DNA of 6,764 nucleotides from Chloroflexota bacterium. GTDB lineage: Bacteria > Chloroflexota > Dehalococcoidia > SHYM01. Below the pieces are notes generated by a model. It saw only the letters and a program-made list of their open reading frames with translations, made no database searches and was not told the DNA's origin. The stretch spans positions 1 through 6,764 of the forward strand of contig JACQGV010000017.1 in the NCBI GenBank assembly GCA_016199375.1, in the 5' to 3' direction. The position numbers and the translations under genes were made by a program. Shown in pieces: positions 6,032 to 6,764 of this stretch (its first letter is position 1; each line of letters begins with the position of its first letter).

Positions 6032-6764
6032 GGTTCGGGGTCGTCGGGGGCGGCATCGCCGGATTGACCGCAGCCTACGAGCTGCTGAAGAAGGGTCACC
6101 AGGTCACCCTCTTCGAGCGCGGCGCCAACCTGGGAGGCCAGGTGGCGACCTTCCCCGTGGGCGGCAGCCGCCTGGAGTGCTTCTACCACCATCTGTTCAC
6201 CAGCGACCGGGAGATCGTGGGGCTTATTGAGGAGCTCGGGCTGGGCGATAAGCTGCGCTGGCTCCCCTCCAAGGTCGGTCTCCTCTACGACGGTCGCATC
6301 TACGACTTCACCACCCCCCTCGACCTGCTGCGCTTCCAGCCCATAAGCCTGCTGGACCGCCTCCGGCTGGGGCTGGTGACCATGTACCTGCGCCGGTACA
6401 AGCAGTGGCCCAAGCTGGAGCCCTACACCGCCAAGGAATGGATCAGCAAGTACGTGGGGCGCCGGAACTACGAGGTAGTCTGGGGGCCGCTGCTGCGGGG
6501 CAAGTTCGGCGAGCACTACGACAAGGTCGGCATGGTCTGGTTCTGGGGCAAGATCTACCTGCGCTTCGCCTCCCGCAAGGGGAGCATCTTCTCCCGCGAG
6601 CTGCTGGGCTATCCCCTGGGGGGCTTCGGACAGGTCATCGAGCAGCTCACGGAGCGCATCGTGCAGCTTGGGGGCACGCTGCACCCGGGGACGCCCGTGG
6701 CGCGGATCGTGGTAGGGGAGGGAAGGGCGCAGGGGGTGGAGGTGGGCCCCGGGCCGGCGCCCGC
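6028..6764 (+). CDS. FAD-dependent oxidoreductase, amine-oxidase/phytoene-desaturase-like (partial, C-terminus off right edge)
   Basis: The first 245 residues are visible. The N-terminus is a classic FAD-binding Rossmann fold: VVGGGIAGLTAAYEL at 5-19 gives G-x-G-x-x-G, E30 in TLFER ends the second strand and should bind the ribose, and NLGGQVATF (34-42) follows as in flavin amine oxidases and carotenoid desaturases. Further on, ECFYHHLFTSD (50-60) and LGYPLGGFGQVIEQL (193-207) resemble NAD(P)/FAD-dependent oxidoreductases of the COG1232/1233 type, relatives of protoporphyrinogen oxidase and phytoene desaturase. The substrate cannot be told from the sequence. The ATG overlaps the membrane-protein stop as ATGA, so the two are translationally coupled, and GGAGAAAGG (6008-6016) lies somewhat far upstream. 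The last visible stretch is Gly/Pro-rich, and no stop occurs before the edge. Confidence 0.88.
   Translation, partial: MRFGVVGGGIAGLTAAYELLKKGHQVTLFERGANLGGQVATFPVGGSRLECFYHHLFTSDREIVGLIEELGLGDKLRWLPSKVGLLYDGRIYDFTTPLDLLRFQPISLLDRLRLGLVTMYLRRYKQWPKLEPYTAKEWISKYVGRRNYEVVWGPLLRGKFGEHYDKVGMVWFWGKIYLRFASRKGSIFSRELLGYPLGGFGQVIEQLTERIVQLGGTLHPGTPVARIVVGEGRAQGVEVGPGPAP

Noticed and set aside
5230..6684. A 484-codon open frame on the minus strand
   Set aside because: It is antisense to the membrane protein and oxidoreductase genes, has no recognisable motifs and has shadow-like composition.

Overview
This is a GC-rich window (roughly 70% by eye) from a bacterial chromosome. It is mostly housekeeping: seven protein-coding genes, two of them cut by the window edges, and no RNA genes, CRISPR arrays, insertion sequences or obvious prophage genes. 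Protein character fits Chloroflexota, perhaps Dehalococcoidia. Clues are the MiaA motif GGSGQYLWALLE in place of the usual GGTGLYL, miaA next to dapF, and the zinc-ribbon/recombinase pairing. This placement is inference from memory, not a search result.

Layout. The left third (1-1964) is read on the minus strand. A coiled-coil C4 zinc-ribbon protein (1964 down to 1263) is followed after three bases by a serine-recombinase-family protein (1259 running off the left edge). A 248-base divergent intergenic region (1965-2212) holds a plausible minus-strand extended -10 promoter and a weaker plus-strand candidate. On the plus strand comes a compact cluster of triosephosphate isomerase (tpiA, 2213-2974), tRNA dimethylallyltransferase (miaA, 2980-3936) and diaminopimelate epimerase (dapF, 3970-4830). 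A well-formed sigma70-type promoter (TTGTAG, 17 bases, TATAAT) at 4843-4871 then starts a second plus-strand unit. This is a multi-pass flippase-like membrane protein (4934-6031) overlapping by four bases an FAD-dependent oxidoreductase (6028 to the right edge).

How the genes fit together. tpiA, miaA and dapF serve unrelated core pathways (glycolysis, tRNA A37 modification, lysine/meso-DAP synthesis), so they look like a co-transcribed housekeeping string, not one pathway. The membrane protein and the oxidoreductase are translationally coupled and may act on a shared lipid or isoprenoid substrate, but this is a hypothesis. The most unusual item is the recombinase. Its DNA-binding and zinc-ribbon parts look intact, but the catalytic serine and two active-site arginines of the resolvase domain are absent. 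It sits in a housekeeping operon rather than a mobile element, which suggests a domesticated, non-recombining DNA-binding protein.
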